A stretch of 64,000 bases of DNA from Pukyongia sp. (GCA_030148705.1 JASBSY010000016.1:1-64000), one strand, 5' to 3'. Counted from the stretch's first letter, positions 25,909 to 35,950 are shown. Numbers and translations are program-made. The notes: generated from the letters alone by a model not told the origin.

Positions 25909-27207
25909 TTATACGGCTCGTAAAATAAAATAGTTCTTTTTGCCCCTCTGAAGCAGTACAAACTGGCCGTTGATAAGGTCTCCGCTGTTGATCACATAGG
26001 TATCGTCAACTTTTTCGCGGTTAACGGCAATCGAATTTTCCTTCAGGGCACGTCTCGCTTCCCCGTTCGATTTGAGAAAACCGGATTCTTCGGCCAAAGC
26101 CGAAATGATATCAAGCCCTTTAGCTACCTGATCTCGCTGTATTGCGGCCTGCGGAACTCCGTCGAATACATCGAGGAAGGTTTCGGCTGTAAGAGATTTC
26201 AAATCTTCCGAAGTGGACTTTCCGAAGAGAATATTAGAGGCCTTAACGGCATTCATATGCTCTTCAGCCCCGTGTACAGTCGTTGTAACCTCCTGGGCAA
26301 GTCGTTTTTGCAATAAGCGCAGGTGCGGAGTCGATTTGTGATCATCCACCAATTGGTTCACTTCTGCTTCATCGAGAAAAGTAAATATCTTGATATACTT
26401 CTCCGCATCCTCGTCGGAAGTGTTAATCCAATATTGGTAAAACTTATAAGGAGAGGTACGCTTAGCATCCAGCCAGACATTCCCGCCTTCACTCTTTCCA
26501 AATTTACTGCCGTCGCTTTTAGTGATCAGCGGACAGGTTAGCGCATAACCCTTTCCATTTCCGATTCGCCTGATAAGTTCCGTCCCCGTGGTAATGTTTC
26601 CCCACTGGTCGCTGCCTCCCATTTGCAGCGTACAATCGTGGTTCCTGTACAAATGCAGGAAATCGTACCCCTGCACTAACTGGTAGGTGAATTCGGTGAA
26701 CGACATTCCTTCCGATTCTTCCCCGGAGATTCGGTTCTTTACCGAATCTTTTGCCATCATATAATTCACCGTGATATGCTTCCCTACATCGCGGATAAAG
26801 TCGAGGAAAGAGAAGTCCTTCATCCAGTCGTAATTATTCACCATCACGGCTTCGTTCTTACTTCCGGAACTGAAATCCAGGAATTGAGACAGCTGCTGCC
26901 GCACACATTCCTGGTTGTGACGCAGTGTCTTTTCGTCCAGCAGATTGCGCTCGCTCGATTTGCCCGAAGGGTCACCTATCATCCCGGTGGCACCACCAAC
27001 CAGCGCAACCGGCTTATGCCCGCATCGCTGAAAGAAGGCCAGCAACATTATAGGTACAAGGTTTCCGATGTGTAGAGAATCGGCAGTTGGATCGAACCCC
27101 ACATATGCAGACCGCATTTGTTCTAACAGATGTTCTTCCGTTTCGGGCATCACATCGTGAATCATTCCTCGCCATTTAAGTTCTTCGACAAAATTTTTCG
27201 GCTGCAT
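25909..27207 (-). CDS. tyrS: Tyrosyl-tRNA synthetase
   Basis: Class I aminoacyl-tRNA synthetase, 432 aa from the ATG at 27207 ([14 protein letters not shown]). The frame could open six codons earlier, but this start matches the family. HIGH motif is SLHIGNL (about residues 46-52), KMSKS-type loop [11 protein letters not shown] (about 230-240), tyrosine-binding YDFLHLY and [12 protein letters not shown]-terminal S4-like RNA-binding domain ([14 protein letters not shown]...) completes it. Single gene divergent from the NAD-dependent epimerase. Confidence 0.97.
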   Translation of the reverse strand: MQPKNFVEELKWRGMIHDVMPETEEHLLEQMRSAYVGFDPTADSLHIGNLVPIMLLAFFQRCGHKPVALVGGATGMIGDPSGKSSERNLLDEKTLRHNQECVRQQLSQFLDFSSGSKNEAVMVNNYDWMKDFSFLDFIRDVGKHITVNYMMAKDSVKNRISGEESEGMSFTEFTYQLVQGYDFLHLYRNHDCTLQMGGSDQWGNITTGTELIRRIGNGKGYALTCPLITKSDGSKFGKSEGGNVWLDAKRTSPYKFYQYWINTSDEDAEKYIKIFTFLDEAEVNQLVDDHKSTPHLRLLQKRLAQEVTTTVHGAEEHMNAVKASNILFGKSTSEDLKSLTAETFLDVFDGVPQAAIQRDQVAKGLDIISALAEESGFLKSNGEARRALKENSIAVNREKVDDTYVINSGDLINGQFVLLQRGKKNYFILRAV

Positions 27208-27283
27208 ATTTTTGAATTTCAGCAAAGATAGGGGGAACCCCGAAAAGATAAAAGCATACTTTAAAAAAGACTATTTTTACGGC

Positions 27284-28285
27284 ATGATTCTCGTAACCGG
27301 AGGCACAGGGCTGGTAGGCTCGCATCTGTTGTATTCCCTTCTGAAGAAAGGGTTCAGGGTGCGTGCCATTCACCGAAGATCCAGTGATCTTTCTGCGGTT
27401 GAAAAGGTTTTCGGCTACTATGAAGAAAATTCAGCTGAGCTCTTCAGCACCATCGAATGGTTTGAAGCCGATATAAATGATATCCCCGCACTGCAACTGG
27501 CATTTCAGGGGATAACCGAGGTATACCATGCCGCGGCCTGTATCAGTTTTAACCCAAAACGCTTTCAAAAACTGAAAAAAGTAAATATCGAAGGCACGGC
27601 AAATGCGGTCAACCTCGCAATTGCGAATGGAGTGAGCAAATTTTGCCACGTCAGTTCAATTGCCACCCTCAGCCACCGCAGAAACGGCGAACTGATATCT
27701 GAGGAGAACCACTGGAATCCGGAGGCCGAAAACAGTGTTTATGCCATTACCAAATACGGGGCCGAAATGGAAGTGTGGCGGGGATCACAGGAGGGCATGA
27801 AGGTCGTGATCGTCAATCCCGCGATAATTCTCGGCGAGGGTCATTGGAATGCCAGTAGTGGTACTATAGTAAAATTAGTGGCGAAAGGTAATCCGTATTA
27901 CACTCCCGGGGGTAATGCGGTGGTGGATATCCACGACGTGGTTGAGGCTATGATCGGGTTGATGCAAAGCGATATACACAATGAGCAGTTTATTCTTGCA
28001 GCAGAAAATATGTCGTATAAAGAACTTACCTCTAAGTTGGCAGCCGCCTTAAAGGTAACTGCACCCAAAAAAGAACTGGCGTTCTGGAAGATGAATCTTG
28101 CTAGAATTGCCGATTGGTTGCAGAGCAAGTTGTTTGGGACAAGAAGGCGATTGTTAAAGGCTACAGTGAGATCACTCTATCGTACTTCATATTACGACGG
28201 ATCCAAGATAGAGAGCAGCATTGATTTCACCTATACTCCGGTGGAAGTTACTTTGAAAAGAGTATGTGAAAACTACAATCTTTAA
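27284..28285 (+). CDS. NAD-dependent epimerase/dehydratase (extended SDR)
   Basis: Extended short-chain dehydrogenase/reductase of 333 aa from the ATG at 27284, which places the Rossmann motif TGGTGLVGSHLL directly at the N-terminus. A TTG-initiated extension to 27212 would run into the tyrS promoter region and is rejected. The catalytic YxxxK (YAITKYGAE) is present and the preceding SSIATLSHR fits the catalytic Ser. It is related to dihydroflavonol-4-reductase-like and 3-beta-hydroxysteroid dehydrogenase-like proteins; the substrate is unknown. Confidence 0.85.
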   Translation: MILVTGGTGLVGSHLLYSLLKKGFRVRAIHRRSSDLSAVEKVFGYYEENSAELFSTIEWFEADINDIPALQLAFQGITEVYHAAACISFNPKRFQKLKKVNIEGTANAVNLAIANGVSKFCHVSSIATLSHRRNGELISEENHWNPEAENSVYAITKYGAEMEVWRGSQEGMKVVIVNPAIILGEGHWNASSGTIVKLVAKGNPYYTPGGNAVVDIHDVVEAMIGLMQSDIHNEQFILAAENMSYKELTSKLAAALKVTAPKKELAFWKMNLARIADWLQSKLFGTRRRLLKATVRSLYRTSYYDGSKIESSIDFTYTPVEVTLKRVCENYNL

Positions 28286-28289
28286 ACCC

Positions 28290-28715
28290 CTATTCTGAAT
28301 CGGGAGGTGGAATGAGATCCTTCATTCGCTTTATGCTATCTTGTTTCTCCCTCAATTTCGTCGCTCTGGGACCGGCAGCACTATCGGCTTTTTTCAGCAT
28401 TCTATCCAGACGTTGCTCTATTTCCCTGAATATTTCGTTATAGGTATTGAGGTCGGCGTTATAATAGGCGTGACTTCGCACAAACTGCAGACTGTCGATC
28501 TCGTACTTCTGATAGATCAGCGAATCCAGTTTAAAGCCTTTACGTCTCAGCAATCGGTTATTAATACTCTTAGCGGCATTGTTCAGGTATACATCGGTGA
28601 GTATATCCACCATTTTGTCCTTTGGAATAAGGTTGTCGGGCTTTTCGGGTCGCTTTACATCCTGGCAAGCCCAAAGTAAAAGCGTTAGAACCAAAAAGAT
28701 CAATATCCGTATCAT
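28290..28715 (-). CDS. DUF4296 lipoprotein
   Basis: Lipoprotein of 141 aa with lipobox LLLWAC (Cys16) and a helical mature region (KDKMVDILTDVYLNNAAKSIN) typical of DUF4296, a Bacteroidota-specific family of unknown function. The C-terminal third is charged and possibly coiled coil. Its start overlaps the end of pyrC by four bases, so it is last gene of the dpm1-pyrC-DUF4296 operon, an arrangement I recall as common in Flavobacteria. Confidence 0.85.
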   Translation of the reverse strand: MIRILIFLVLTLLLWACQDVKRPEKPDNLIPKDKMVDILTDVYLNNAAKSINNRLLRRKGFKLDSLIYQKYEIDSLQFVRSHAYYNADLNTYNEIFREIEQRLDRMLKKADSAAGPRATKLREKQDSIKRMKDLIPPPDSE

Positions 28716-30052
28716 CTGTTAAAAGTAAGTCGTTCTCCCTTACTCCTGTTAGGGAATTTCAGGTTTTCGTATGCAAGGCAACCGTTAATAAGGGTATGGG
28801 TTACGCGAGACTTGAAAGCCCTGCCTTCAAAGGGGGACCAGCCGCATTTGTACAATATATTTTCCTTGGTTACCGTCCAGGGAGCGTTCAGATCCACGAG
28901 TACAAGGTCTGCCTTATATCCTTTTTTTATAAATCCACGCTCTTCAATTTCAAACAGTATTGCCGGGTTATGTGCGGTTTTCTGAACGATGGTCTCCAGA
29001 CTTAGCTGGCCGCGATGGTACATTTCCAACAGGGCCACCAGGGCATGCTGCACTAAGGGCCCACCCGATGGAGCCTTGGTGTATACATTGTTTTTTTCTT
29101 CGGAAGTGTGGGGTGCATGGTCTGTAGCGATCACATCTATCCGTCCGTCTTTTAGTGCCTCAAGCAGGCCATCCCTGTCTTTTTCTGTTTTTACAGCCGG
29201 GTTCCATTTTATGCGACTCCCCTTGCTGTCGTAATCCTTGTCGGAAAACCATAGGTGATGAATACATACTTCGGCAGTGATCTTTTTTTCTGAAAGGGGC
29301 TTTTTCTTTTCAAACAAAGAAGTCTCTTTTGCGGTCGACAAATGAAATACATGCAGTCTTGCCCCTGTTTTCTTGGCCAGGGCTATGGCCTTGGATGACG
29401 ACAGGTAACAGGCCTGCTCGCTTCGTATCTTCGGGTGACAGCTCATTGGGATGTCTTCCCCGTATTTTTCGAGATGCTTTTCGAGATTCGCCTTGATGGT
29501 AGCTTCGTCTTCACAATGCACCGAGATCAGCAGATCGGTTTTCTTAAAGATTTCCTCCAGTACCTTTGGTTCGTCCACCAGCATATTTCCCGTAGAGGAC
29601 CCAAGGAATAATTTCAGCCCTGCTACCTTGGTCTTATCCACCTTAAGGATCTCTTCCAGGTTGTCGTTAGTGCCCCCGAACATAAACGAGTAATTGGCCC
29701 AGGAGGTCTTTGAAGCAATGTCGAATTTATCTTCCAACAGCTTAATAGTAGTTGCCTGCGGAATTGTGTTCGGCATTTCTATAAAACTGGTAATCCCTCC
29801 TGCGACAGCCGCTTTAGATTCGGTTTCAATTGTTGCCTTATGGGTTAGCCCCGGCTCCCGGAAATGGACCTGATCGTCTATCATCCCCGGTAAGAGGTAC
29901 TGCCCGTCGGCGTCGATCACTTTGGTATCTGCCGACTTAACGCTAATACTTCCGCCAACTTCCACTATTCGATCCTTTTCAACCAGGACATCGCCCTGTT
30001 GAATCTCGCCTTCATTGACGATATGTGCATTCTTAATTAATATGGTGCTCAT
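28712..30052 (-). CDS. pyrC: Dihydroorotase
   Basis: Amidohydrolase of 446 aa, class I dihydroorotase length; it closes carbamoyl-aspartate to dihydroorotate in pyrimidine synthesis. Metal-site segments: DDQVHFREPG, LKLFLGSSTG (candidate carboxylated Lys), ISVHCEDE, LHVFHLSTA and IATDHAPHT. The first His of the usual HxH ligand pair is Gln here (QVH). To my recollection this substitution is common in Bacteroidota dihydroorotases and does not mark a dead enzyme. It overlaps both neighbours: one base with the dpm1-like gene, four with the DUF4296 gene. Confidence 0.92.
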   Translation of the reverse strand: MSTILIKNAHIVNEGEIQQGDVLVEKDRIVEVGGSISVKSADTKVIDADGQYLLPGMIDDQVHFREPGLTHKATIETESKAAVAGGITSFIEMPNTIPQATTIKLLEDKFDIASKTSWANYSFMFGGTNDNLEEILKVDKTKVAGLKLFLGSSTGNMLVDEPKVLEEIFKKTDLLISVHCEDEATIKANLEKHLEKYGEDIPMSCHPKIRSEQACYLSSSKAIALAKKTGARLHVFHLSTAKETSLFEKKKPLSEKKITAEVCIHHLWFSDKDYDSKGSRIKWNPAVKTEKDRDGLLEALKDGRIDVIATDHAPHTSEEKNNVYTKAPSGGPLVQHALVALLEMYHRGQLSLETIVQKTAHNPAILFEIEERGFIKKGYKADLVLVDLNAPWTVTKENILYKCGWSPFEGRAFKSRVTHTLINGCLAYENLKFPNRSKGERLTFNR

Positions 30053-30792
30053 TAAATTTCATTAATATCCGAATTCCTGAATAAACTCCGGAACTTCATT
30101 TTTATTACACCAAAAATTGCTTCGGAAATAATTCCCCCGCTCATTTTTGATTCTCCACGTGTACGATCGGTAAATACGACCGGTACTTCCACTATTTTAA
30201 ATTTCGCAAGGTAGGCTTTGAATTTCATTTCTATCTGAAAGGCATAGCCTATAAATTTTATTTTATCAAGGTTGATCTTTTCGAGTACCCGCCTATGGTA
30301 GCAAACGAAACCAGCTGTTGTATCATAGATCCTCATCCCGGTGATAATACGCACGTATTTTGATGCCAGCCAGGACATCAAAACTCGGCTCATGGGCCAG
30401 TTAACCACATTCACCCCTTTGATATAACGCGAACCTATGGCCATGTCATATCCATCCTTTACACAGGCGTTGTACAATCGGATGAGGTCGTTGGGGTTAT
30501 GGGAAAAATCGGCATCCATCTCGAAGACATGATCGTAATTCCTCGCCAATGCCCATTTAAACCCCGATATATACGCTGTCCCCAAGCCCAGTTTGCCGGA
30601 TCTCTCCAACAAAAACAGTTCTTCTTTATAGTCGGACATCAACGCTCGTACGGAAGCTGCAGTTCCGTCGGGCGAATTATCATCGACCACCAAAATATGG
30701 AATGAGCGCTGAAGCGAAAATATATTGCGAATTAAGCGCGAAATATTATCCAATTCATTATAAGTGGGTATTACCACCAATGCTTTCGACAT
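30052..30792 (-). CDS. Polyprenol monophosphomannose synthase-like glycosyltransferase
   Basis: GT2 family glycosyltransferase of 246 aa, the length of single-domain Dpm1-like enzymes. GT-A motifs are VVIPTYNELDNI, VVDDNSPDGTA and EMDADFSHNP, plus the acceptor-side RTRGESKMSGG. The family transfers mannose or glucose from a nucleotide sugar to polyprenyl phosphate at the cytoplasmic membrane face. No C-terminal membrane helices are present. First gene of the operon with pyrC and the DUF4296 lipoprotein. Confidence 0.88.
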   Translation of the reverse strand: MSKALVVIPTYNELDNISRLIRNIFSLQRSFHILVVDDNSPDGTAASVRALMSDYKEELFLLERSGKLGLGTAYISGFKWALARNYDHVFEMDADFSHNPNDLIRLYNACVKDGYDMAIGSRYIKGVNVVNWPMSRVLMSWLASKYVRIITGMRIYDTTAGFVCYHRRVLEKINLDKIKFIGYAFQIEMKFKAYLAKFKIVEVPVVFTDRTRGESKMSGGIISEAIFGVIKMKFRSLFRNSDINEI

Positions 30793-30878
30793 AGCCGTAT
30801 TTTGGGCAAATGTACCTCTTTTTAGGAAAATAATAATTCCTGTGCCGGCTATTGCTTCACTTTTTTCCGCAACCTAAA

Positions 30879-31565
30879 ATGACCTACCTTTACGGTATAA
30901 TTCTACAGGTGGAATACATTAGTCGAAACATAGAATCCACAGACTGGGTGACATTGCTGCTGCTGGGCTGCCTGATTATCTTCGCGCTTGCAAAACACTT
31001 CTATTCGCGGCGGTTCGACGAGTTCGCCATGCTTCCCATAACAAACAAGTATTTCCTGGTCCAGGGAAGAAATACCGAAATACAACACCCCTTTAACATA
31101 CTGCTGTTTGTCTCACAGGTACTATCAATTTCCTTACTAATTTATTTATTACTAAAAACGGGAAATCCTGAGGCCGGCGAAGACAACAAATGGCTATTCG
31201 TGCAAATCTGTACAGTTTACACCGGCTTTATTCTGGCAAAATACTATATCGAAAAGATCATTGGGGTTGTTTTTTCCATAGAAACCGTTATTAACACTTA
31301 TCTGTATCAAAAACTCACCTACAGAAACCTAATTGCCATCATAGTCTTTATCGCAAACCTGGTTTTCTTCTATGTGGTACGGCCAACACAGACCACTTTA
31401 TTGCTCTTTATCGCCGCTATCATTGTAATTAACGGATTTACACTGTTTTATAGTTATAAAATCCACGGAAACATTATTTTAAGAAATTTCTTCTATTTTA
31501 TTTTGTATCTTTGCGCACTTGAAATTTCACCCTATTTAATACTGTATAAGGTATTTATAGATTAG
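30879..31565 (+). CDS. DUF4271 membrane protein
   Basis: Integral membrane protein of about 228 aa from the ATG at 30879; an in-frame TTG at 30852 is less likely, and the GTG at 30909 is also possible. It has about six hydrophobic segments and an amphipathic central part (KYYIEKIIGVVFSIE) seen in DUF4271, a Bacteroidota family usually next to hemD, as here. Function unknown; a link to cell-envelope or heme steps is only contextual. The hemD promoter candidate lies inside its 3' end. Confidence 0.8.
   Translation: MTYLYGIILQVEYISRNIESTDWVTLLLLGCLIIFALAKHFYSRRFDEFAMLPITNKYFLVQGRNTEIQHPFNILLFVSQVLSISLLIYLLLKTGNPEAGEDNKWLFVQICTVYTGFILAKYYIEKIIGVVFSIETVINTYLYQKLTYRNLIAIIVFIANLVFFYVVRPTQTTLLLFIAAIIVINGFTLFYSYKIHGNIILRNFFYFILYLCALEISPYLILYKVFID
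31506..31513 (+). promoter_or_regulatory. Candidate -7 element of hemD
   Basis: TATCTTTG within the 3' end of the DUF4271 gene, 78 bp before the hemD ATG. A spaced TTG is not clear. Confidence 0.4.
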
Positions 31566-31590
31566 GAGAATTTTAAAATTTGCGCAGCCT

Positions 31591-32337
31591 ATGAAAGTGA
31601 AAACTATTTTGGTGTCTCAACCTGAACCGAAAGTTGAAAACTCACCGTATTTTGATCTCATTGAAAAACAAAAGGTAAAGATTGATTTCAGGCCTTTTAT
31701 CCATGTTGAAGGAGTTTCAAGCAAGGAAGTAAGAACCCAAAAAGTAGATCTTGGTAACTATACGGCGATAATTCTCACCAGCCGAAATGCCGTGGACCAC
31801 TTCTTTAGGATCGCTGAAGAAATGAGATATAAGGTACCGGATACTTTAAAGTATTTCTGTTTGAGTGAGGCTGTGGCGTTTTACCTGCAGAAGTATGTGG
31901 TTTACCGCAAGAGAAAGATTTACGTAGGAAAACGTACGTTCCAGGAATTGTCTCCACTTATAAAGAAGTACAAGAATGAAAAGTTTCTGTTACCTTCTTC
32001 CGATAAGCTAAAACCTGAAGTCCCTGCCATTCTTAACGAACTAAATGTGAACTGGAAGCAGGCTACATTTTATAAAACGGTGGTGAGTGACCTTTCAGAC
32101 TTAAGGGATGTTTACTACGATATACTGGTATTTTTCAGTCCGAGCGGGATACAATCTCTTTTGCAAAACTTCCCCGATTTCGAACAAAACGACACTCGTA
32201 TTGCGGTTTTCGGAAACACTACTATCCAGGCTGCCACAGATAACGGCCTGAGAGTGGACATCAAAGCACCAACTCCCGATACGCCGTCCATGACAATGGC
32301 GCTGGAAAAATACATTAAAGAAGTAAATAAAAAGTAA
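31591..32337 (+). CDS. hemD: Uroporphyrinogen-III synthase
   Basis: HemD of 248 aa, the cyclising enzyme of the tetrapyrrole pathway. The family is weakly conserved; here the pattern VSQPEP, LTSRNAVDHFF, and late FFSPSGIQSLLQNFP with FGNTTIQAATDNGL fit the two-domain HemD fold. It follows the DUF4271 gene by 25 bp and is closed by a strong terminator. Confidence 0.9.
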   Translation: MKVKTILVSQPEPKVENSPYFDLIEKQKVKIDFRPFIHVEGVSSKEVRTQKVDLGNYTAIILTSRNAVDHFFRIAEEMRYKVPDTLKYFCLSEAVAFYLQKYVVYRKRKIYVGKRTFQELSPLIKKYKNEKFLLPSSDKLKPEVPAILNELNVNWKQATFYKTVVSDLSDLRDVYYDILVFFSPSGIQSLLQNFPDFEQNDTRIAVFGNTTIQAATDNGLRVDIKAPTPDTPSMTMALEKYIKEVNKK

Positions 32338-32354
32338 CGATATTTTATACAAAA

Positions 32355-32388
32355 CAAAAAACGCGCTCCTCCGAGCGCGTTTTTTTAT
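32355..32388. terminator. Bidirectional terminator between hemD and pckA
   Basis: Stem ACGCGCTC-CTC-GAGCGCGT flanked by A run on the left and T run on the right, so it can end transcription from both convergent genes. Confidence 0.92.
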
Positions 32389-32404
32389 GAGTTATCCTCG
32401 TTTG

Positions 32405-34006
32405 TTATTTAATAACCGGTCCACCTGCAAGTATTTCAGGATTTGCGTGCTCTGCAAACTTTGCAAAATTCTCATTAAAAGATACTGCAAGTTCCTTTGC
32501 TTTTACGTCGTAAGCGTCCTTGTGCGCCCAGGTATCTTTTGGATTTAACACTTCGTCGGGAACATTAGGACATTGCTCCGGCATTTTTAGGCCGAAGATC
32601 GGATGGGTTCTGTAAGGCAGATCATCCAGCTTGTTGTTTAATGCCGCTGTTATCATGGCACGGGTGTATTTTAATTTCATTCGAGTTCCCTTGCCGTAAG
32701 GTCCACCTGTCCAGCCTGTATTTACAAGCCAAACATTCACGCCGGCTTCTTTCATCTTCGCACTGAGCATTTCGGCGTACTTTGTTGGATGCAACGGCAT
32801 AAACGGTGCCCCGAAACAGGCCGAGAAATTAGGCATGGGCTCATCAATTCCCTCTTCAGTACCGGCTACTTTAGCCGTGTATCCGCTAATAAAGTGATAT
32901 GCAGCCTGCCCCGGAGTGAGTTTTGAGATTGGAGGAAGTACTCCGAATGCATCAGCAGTAAGAAAGAAAATATTCTTCGGATTCTCCCCAATGGAAGGAA
33001 TCTGAATGTTGTCTATGTGGTAGATAGGATAACTTACTCTAGTGTTCTGCGTAATTGACGTATTGCTGAAATCAACCTCGTTTTTACTGTTCATAATCAC
33101 GTTCTCGAGTATGGCTCCGGGTTTTATTGCCCTGTATATATCGGGCTCATTCTCTTCCGAAAGATTGATCACCTTGGCATAACACCCGCCTTCAAAATTA
33201 AAGACCCGGTTCTCACCGGTCCAGCCATGCTCGTCATCACCGATCAGCTTTCTGTTGGGATCGGCCGAAAGTGTTGTTTTCCCCGTTCCTGACAGTCCGA
33301 AGAAAATTGCGGTTTCCCCATCGTCCCCGACGTTGGCCGAACAATGCATGGGCAGTGTATTCTTATAGACCGGCAAAATAAAGTTAAGGGCCGAAAAAAT
33401 TCCCTTTTTAATCTCCCCGGTATAACCGGTTCCCCCTATCAGAGCTATTTTTCGGGTGAAGTTCAGAATAGCAAAGTTGTGTTGCCTTGTACCGTCTACG
33501 GCCGCATCGGCCATAAAGCCGGGGGCATTCACAACAGTCCATTCGGGGTCGAAACTCTCGAGTTCCGACTCGGAAGGCCTGAGAAACATATTGTAAGCAA
33601 ACATATTGCTCCATGGGTACTCATTCACTACCCTGATATTAAGCTGGTATTCTTTTTCTGCACATGCATAACAGTCACGCACATAAATTTCTTTACCCGA
33701 TAAATAATCGACAACCTTATCGTATAGCGCATCGAATTTATCGCTGTCGAAGGGAAGATTGATGTTTCCCCACCAAACCTTGTCTTCGGTGATTTCATCC
33801 TTTACTATAAACCTGTCTTTGGGGGATCTGCCGGTAAATTCACCGGTATTGACAGCCAAAGCGCCACTGCTGGCTTCTGTGCCTTGTCCTTTTGATATTG
33901 TCTCGTTGTGAAGTTCTTCTGAAGAAAGTTGATAATGGACCTTTGCGTCCCTGATTCCGAGGTTTTCCACCGAAATCGATTTCGTAGTTTGGTTTTTTTC
34001 GACCAT
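32405..34006 (-). CDS. pckA: Phosphoenolpyruvate carboxykinase (ATP)
   Basis: Gluconeogenic enzyme converting oxaloacetate and ATP to PEP, 533 aa from the ATG at 34006 (MVEKNQTTKS). The frame extends 14 codons further upstream, but that extension has no family counterpart. P-loop GLSGTGKTTLS, metal-binding DDEHGW and the N-terminal TGEFTGRSPKDRF are the PckA(ATP) signatures. Monocistronic, ended by the shared terminator. Confidence 0.96.
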   Translation of the reverse strand: MVEKNQTTKSISVENLGIRDAKVHYQLSSEELHNETISKGQGTEASSGALAVNTGEFTGRSPKDRFIVKDEITEDKVWWGNINLPFDSDKFDALYDKVVDYLSGKEIYVRDCYACAEKEYQLNIRVVNEYPWSNMFAYNMFLRPSESELESFDPEWTVVNAPGFMADAAVDGTRQHNFAILNFTRKIALIGGTGYTGEIKKGIFSALNFILPVYKNTLPMHCSANVGDDGETAIFFGLSGTGKTTLSADPNRKLIGDDEHGWTGENRVFNFEGGCYAKVINLSEENEPDIYRAIKPGAILENVIMNSKNEVDFSNTSITQNTRVSYPIYHIDNIQIPSIGENPKNIFFLTADAFGVLPPISKLTPGQAAYHFISGYTAKVAGTEEGIDEPMPNFSACFGAPFMPLHPTKYAEMLSAKMKEAGVNVWLVNTGWTGGPYGKGTRMKLKYTRAMITAALNNKLDDLPYRTHPIFGLKMPEQCPNVPDEVLNPKDTWAHKDAYDVKAKELAVSFNENFAKFAEHANPEILAGGPVIK

Positions 34007-34071
34007 TCCTTTGTTATTGTTGTGGGGTACAAAAATAAAAAAAAGCAAAGAGATACGGACGATAATACAGA

Positions 34072-34479
34072 TTAATCTATACCCTTAATTGTTAACAAAC
34101 CTATTGCTAACCATAACCATCCGAGAATGAGCAACAAGCCTCCCAGGGGAGTTACGGGGCCCAAAAAAGAAACGCTGAAAGGAAGGACACTTTTCAACGC
34201 AAGCAAATAGATGGAACCTGAAAACAAGATCATCCCCCAAATAAAAAAACGGAAAACCCATTTGCTTACTTTAGTCGGAACGGCACCAGCAAATCCCAGC
34301 ACCAATAAAGCCAGCGAGTGATACATCTGATAGCGTACTCCTGTCTCGAATGTGTCTACGGCCTCCGAATCGACTAAATTCTGGAGAAGGTGGGCTCCAA
34401 AAGCTCCGAATACAACGGCAAAGGCGGCAAAAAATGCAGCCGTTACGACTATTTTTTTATTGAAATGTATCTTTTTCAT
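34072..34479 (-). CDS. DUF423 membrane protein
   Basis: Membrane protein of 135 aa with four hydrophobic segments and the DUF423 (YwdK-like) pattern FGAFGAHLL followed by FETGVRYQMYHSLALL. Function unknown in all organisms I know of. It lies between pckA and the divergent saccharopine dehydrogenase-like gene. Confidence 0.88.
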   Translation of the reverse strand: MKKIHFNKKIVVTAAFFAAFAVVFGAFGAHLLQNLVDSEAVDTFETGVRYQMYHSLALLVLGFAGAVPTKVSKWVFRFFIWGMILFSGSIYLLALKSVLPFSVSFLGPVTPLGGLLLILGWLWLAIGLLTIKGID

Positions 34480-34541
34480 ACAGACATTTTAGTACTTTCG
34501 CCCTAATCATTTAGAGGATTCAAATTTACGAAAAACAACCG

Positions 34542-35912
34542 ATGCGCAATATTCTGATAATCGGTGCGGGACGCTCGGCGACCAGCCTGATCCAATACTT
34601 ACTCGACAAGTCTGATAAAGAGGAATTGTTTATTACTATAGGAGATCTTTCTATTCAAAATTCCCAAAAACTCATCAAGGAGCATCCCAACGCCAGAGCC
34701 ATACTGCTGGATGTGTTTAACGACATACAAAGACGCCAGGCCATTGAAGGCAGCGACCTGGTTATTTCAATGCTTCCCGCCAGGTATCATATAGAAGTGG
34801 CCAACGACTGCATCGAATTCTGCAAACATCTCGTAACCGCTTCCTACATAAGCGAGGAAATGGCAGCGCTGAACCATAAAGCCAAGGCAAAAGGACTGGT
34901 GTTTATGAACGAGATCGGCCTGGATCCGGGTATCGACCATATGAGTGCTATGCAAGTGATCGACCGGATACGTGCGAAAGGAGGCAAAATGTTACTGTTC
35001 GAATCCTTTACAGGGGGGTTAATCGCCCCTGAAAGTGATGACAACCTCTGGCACTACAAGTTTACCTGGAACCCGCGAAACGTAGTTCTGGCCGGACAAG
35101 GTGGGGCCGCCGAATTCATTCAGGAAGGCACTTATAAGTATATCCCGTATCACCGCTTGTTCAGAAGAACCGAATTCCTCGATATAGAAGGCCATGGCCG
35201 ATTTGAAGCCTACGCCAATCGAAACTCCCTGAAATACCGTAGTGTTTACGGACTTAAGGATATTCTAACCCTTTACAGGGGAACCATCCGAAGAGTAGGT
35301 TTCTCCAAGGCATGGAATATGTTTGTACAGTTGGGTATGACAGACGACAGTTATACGATCCCGGATTCTGAGAATCTCAGTTACCGGAATTTTGTGAATA
35401 TGTTCCTGCCCTATTCGCCTACAGATTCGGTAGAATTGAAATTGAGACACAACCTGAAGATCGATCAGGATGACCTGATGTGGGGTAAACTGGTTGAACT
35501 GGATATTTTCAATGCCGATAAAAAAATTGGAATCAAGAATGCCACTCCCGCCATGGCACTTCAGAAAATACTGATGGATAAATGGACCCTTCAGAAAGAT
35601 GACAAAGACATGATAGTGATGTACCACAAGTTTGGCTACGAACTGGACGGGGAGAAAAAACAGATCGACAGTCATATGGTGATAAAAGGCGACAACCAGG
35701 TTCACACTGCCATGGCAAAGACCGTTGGGTTACCGGTTGCAATTGCAGCTCTGAAGATTCTTAATGAGGAAATAACCACCTACGGGGTACAGCTGCCAAT
35801 TTCCAAAGCGGTTTACGAACCCATTCTAAAGGAAATGGAGAACTACGGCATTGAATTCGTGGAAAGAGCGACCACCTACCTGGGCTATAATCCCGATAAT
35901 GTAGCCGGATAA
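34542..35912 (+). CDS. Saccharopine dehydrogenase-like protein
   Basis: Protein of 456 aa with an N-terminal Rossmann motif (IIGAGRSATSLIQYLL) and the saccharopine dehydrogenase/Lys9-like C-terminal domain (MNEIGLDPGIDHMSAMQVID, SFTGGL). In Bacteroidota this gene is usually annotated saccharopine dehydrogenase C-terminal domain protein and is thought to act in lysine degradation through saccharopine. The presence of a glutaryl-CoA dehydrogenase-type enzyme in the same window fits that reading, but the direction is unproven. Confidence 0.85.
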   Translation: MRNILIIGAGRSATSLIQYLLDKSDKEELFITIGDLSIQNSQKLIKEHPNARAILLDVFNDIQRRQAIEGSDLVISMLPARYHIEVANDCIEFCKHLVTASYISEEMAALNHKAKAKGLVFMNEIGLDPGIDHMSAMQVIDRIRAKGGKMLLFESFTGGLIAPESDDNLWHYKFTWNPRNVVLAGQGGAAEFIQEGTYKYIPYHRLFRRTEFLDIEGHGRFEAYANRNSLKYRSVYGLKDILTLYRGTIRRVGFSKAWNMFVQLGMTDDSYTIPDSENLSYRNFVNMFLPYSPTDSVELKLRHNLKIDQDDLMWGKLVELDIFNADKKIGIKNATPAMALQKILMDKWTLQKDDKDMIVMYHKFGYELDGEKKQIDSHMVIKGDNQVHTAMAKTVGLPVAIAALKILNEEITTYGVQLPISKAVYEPILKEMENYGIEFVERATTYLGYNPDNVAG

Positions 35913-35950
35913 AAAATACGCCGACAAAGGAAAACCTCTGCCGGCGTTTA
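35911..35950 (-). terminator. Intrinsic terminator after YugP-like gene
   Basis: On the minus strand ACGCCG...CGGCGT encloses an inner AGG-tttt-CCT stem and is followed by ATTTTTTA. The plus strand has a poor T tract, so it mainly serves the minus-strand peptidase gene. Confidence 0.75.

Noticed and set aside
27212-27283. N-terminal extension of the NAD-dependent epimerase
   Set aside because: It uses a TTG start, overlaps the tyrS leader and adds residues before the Rossmann strand; the ATG at 27284 gives the usual family start.
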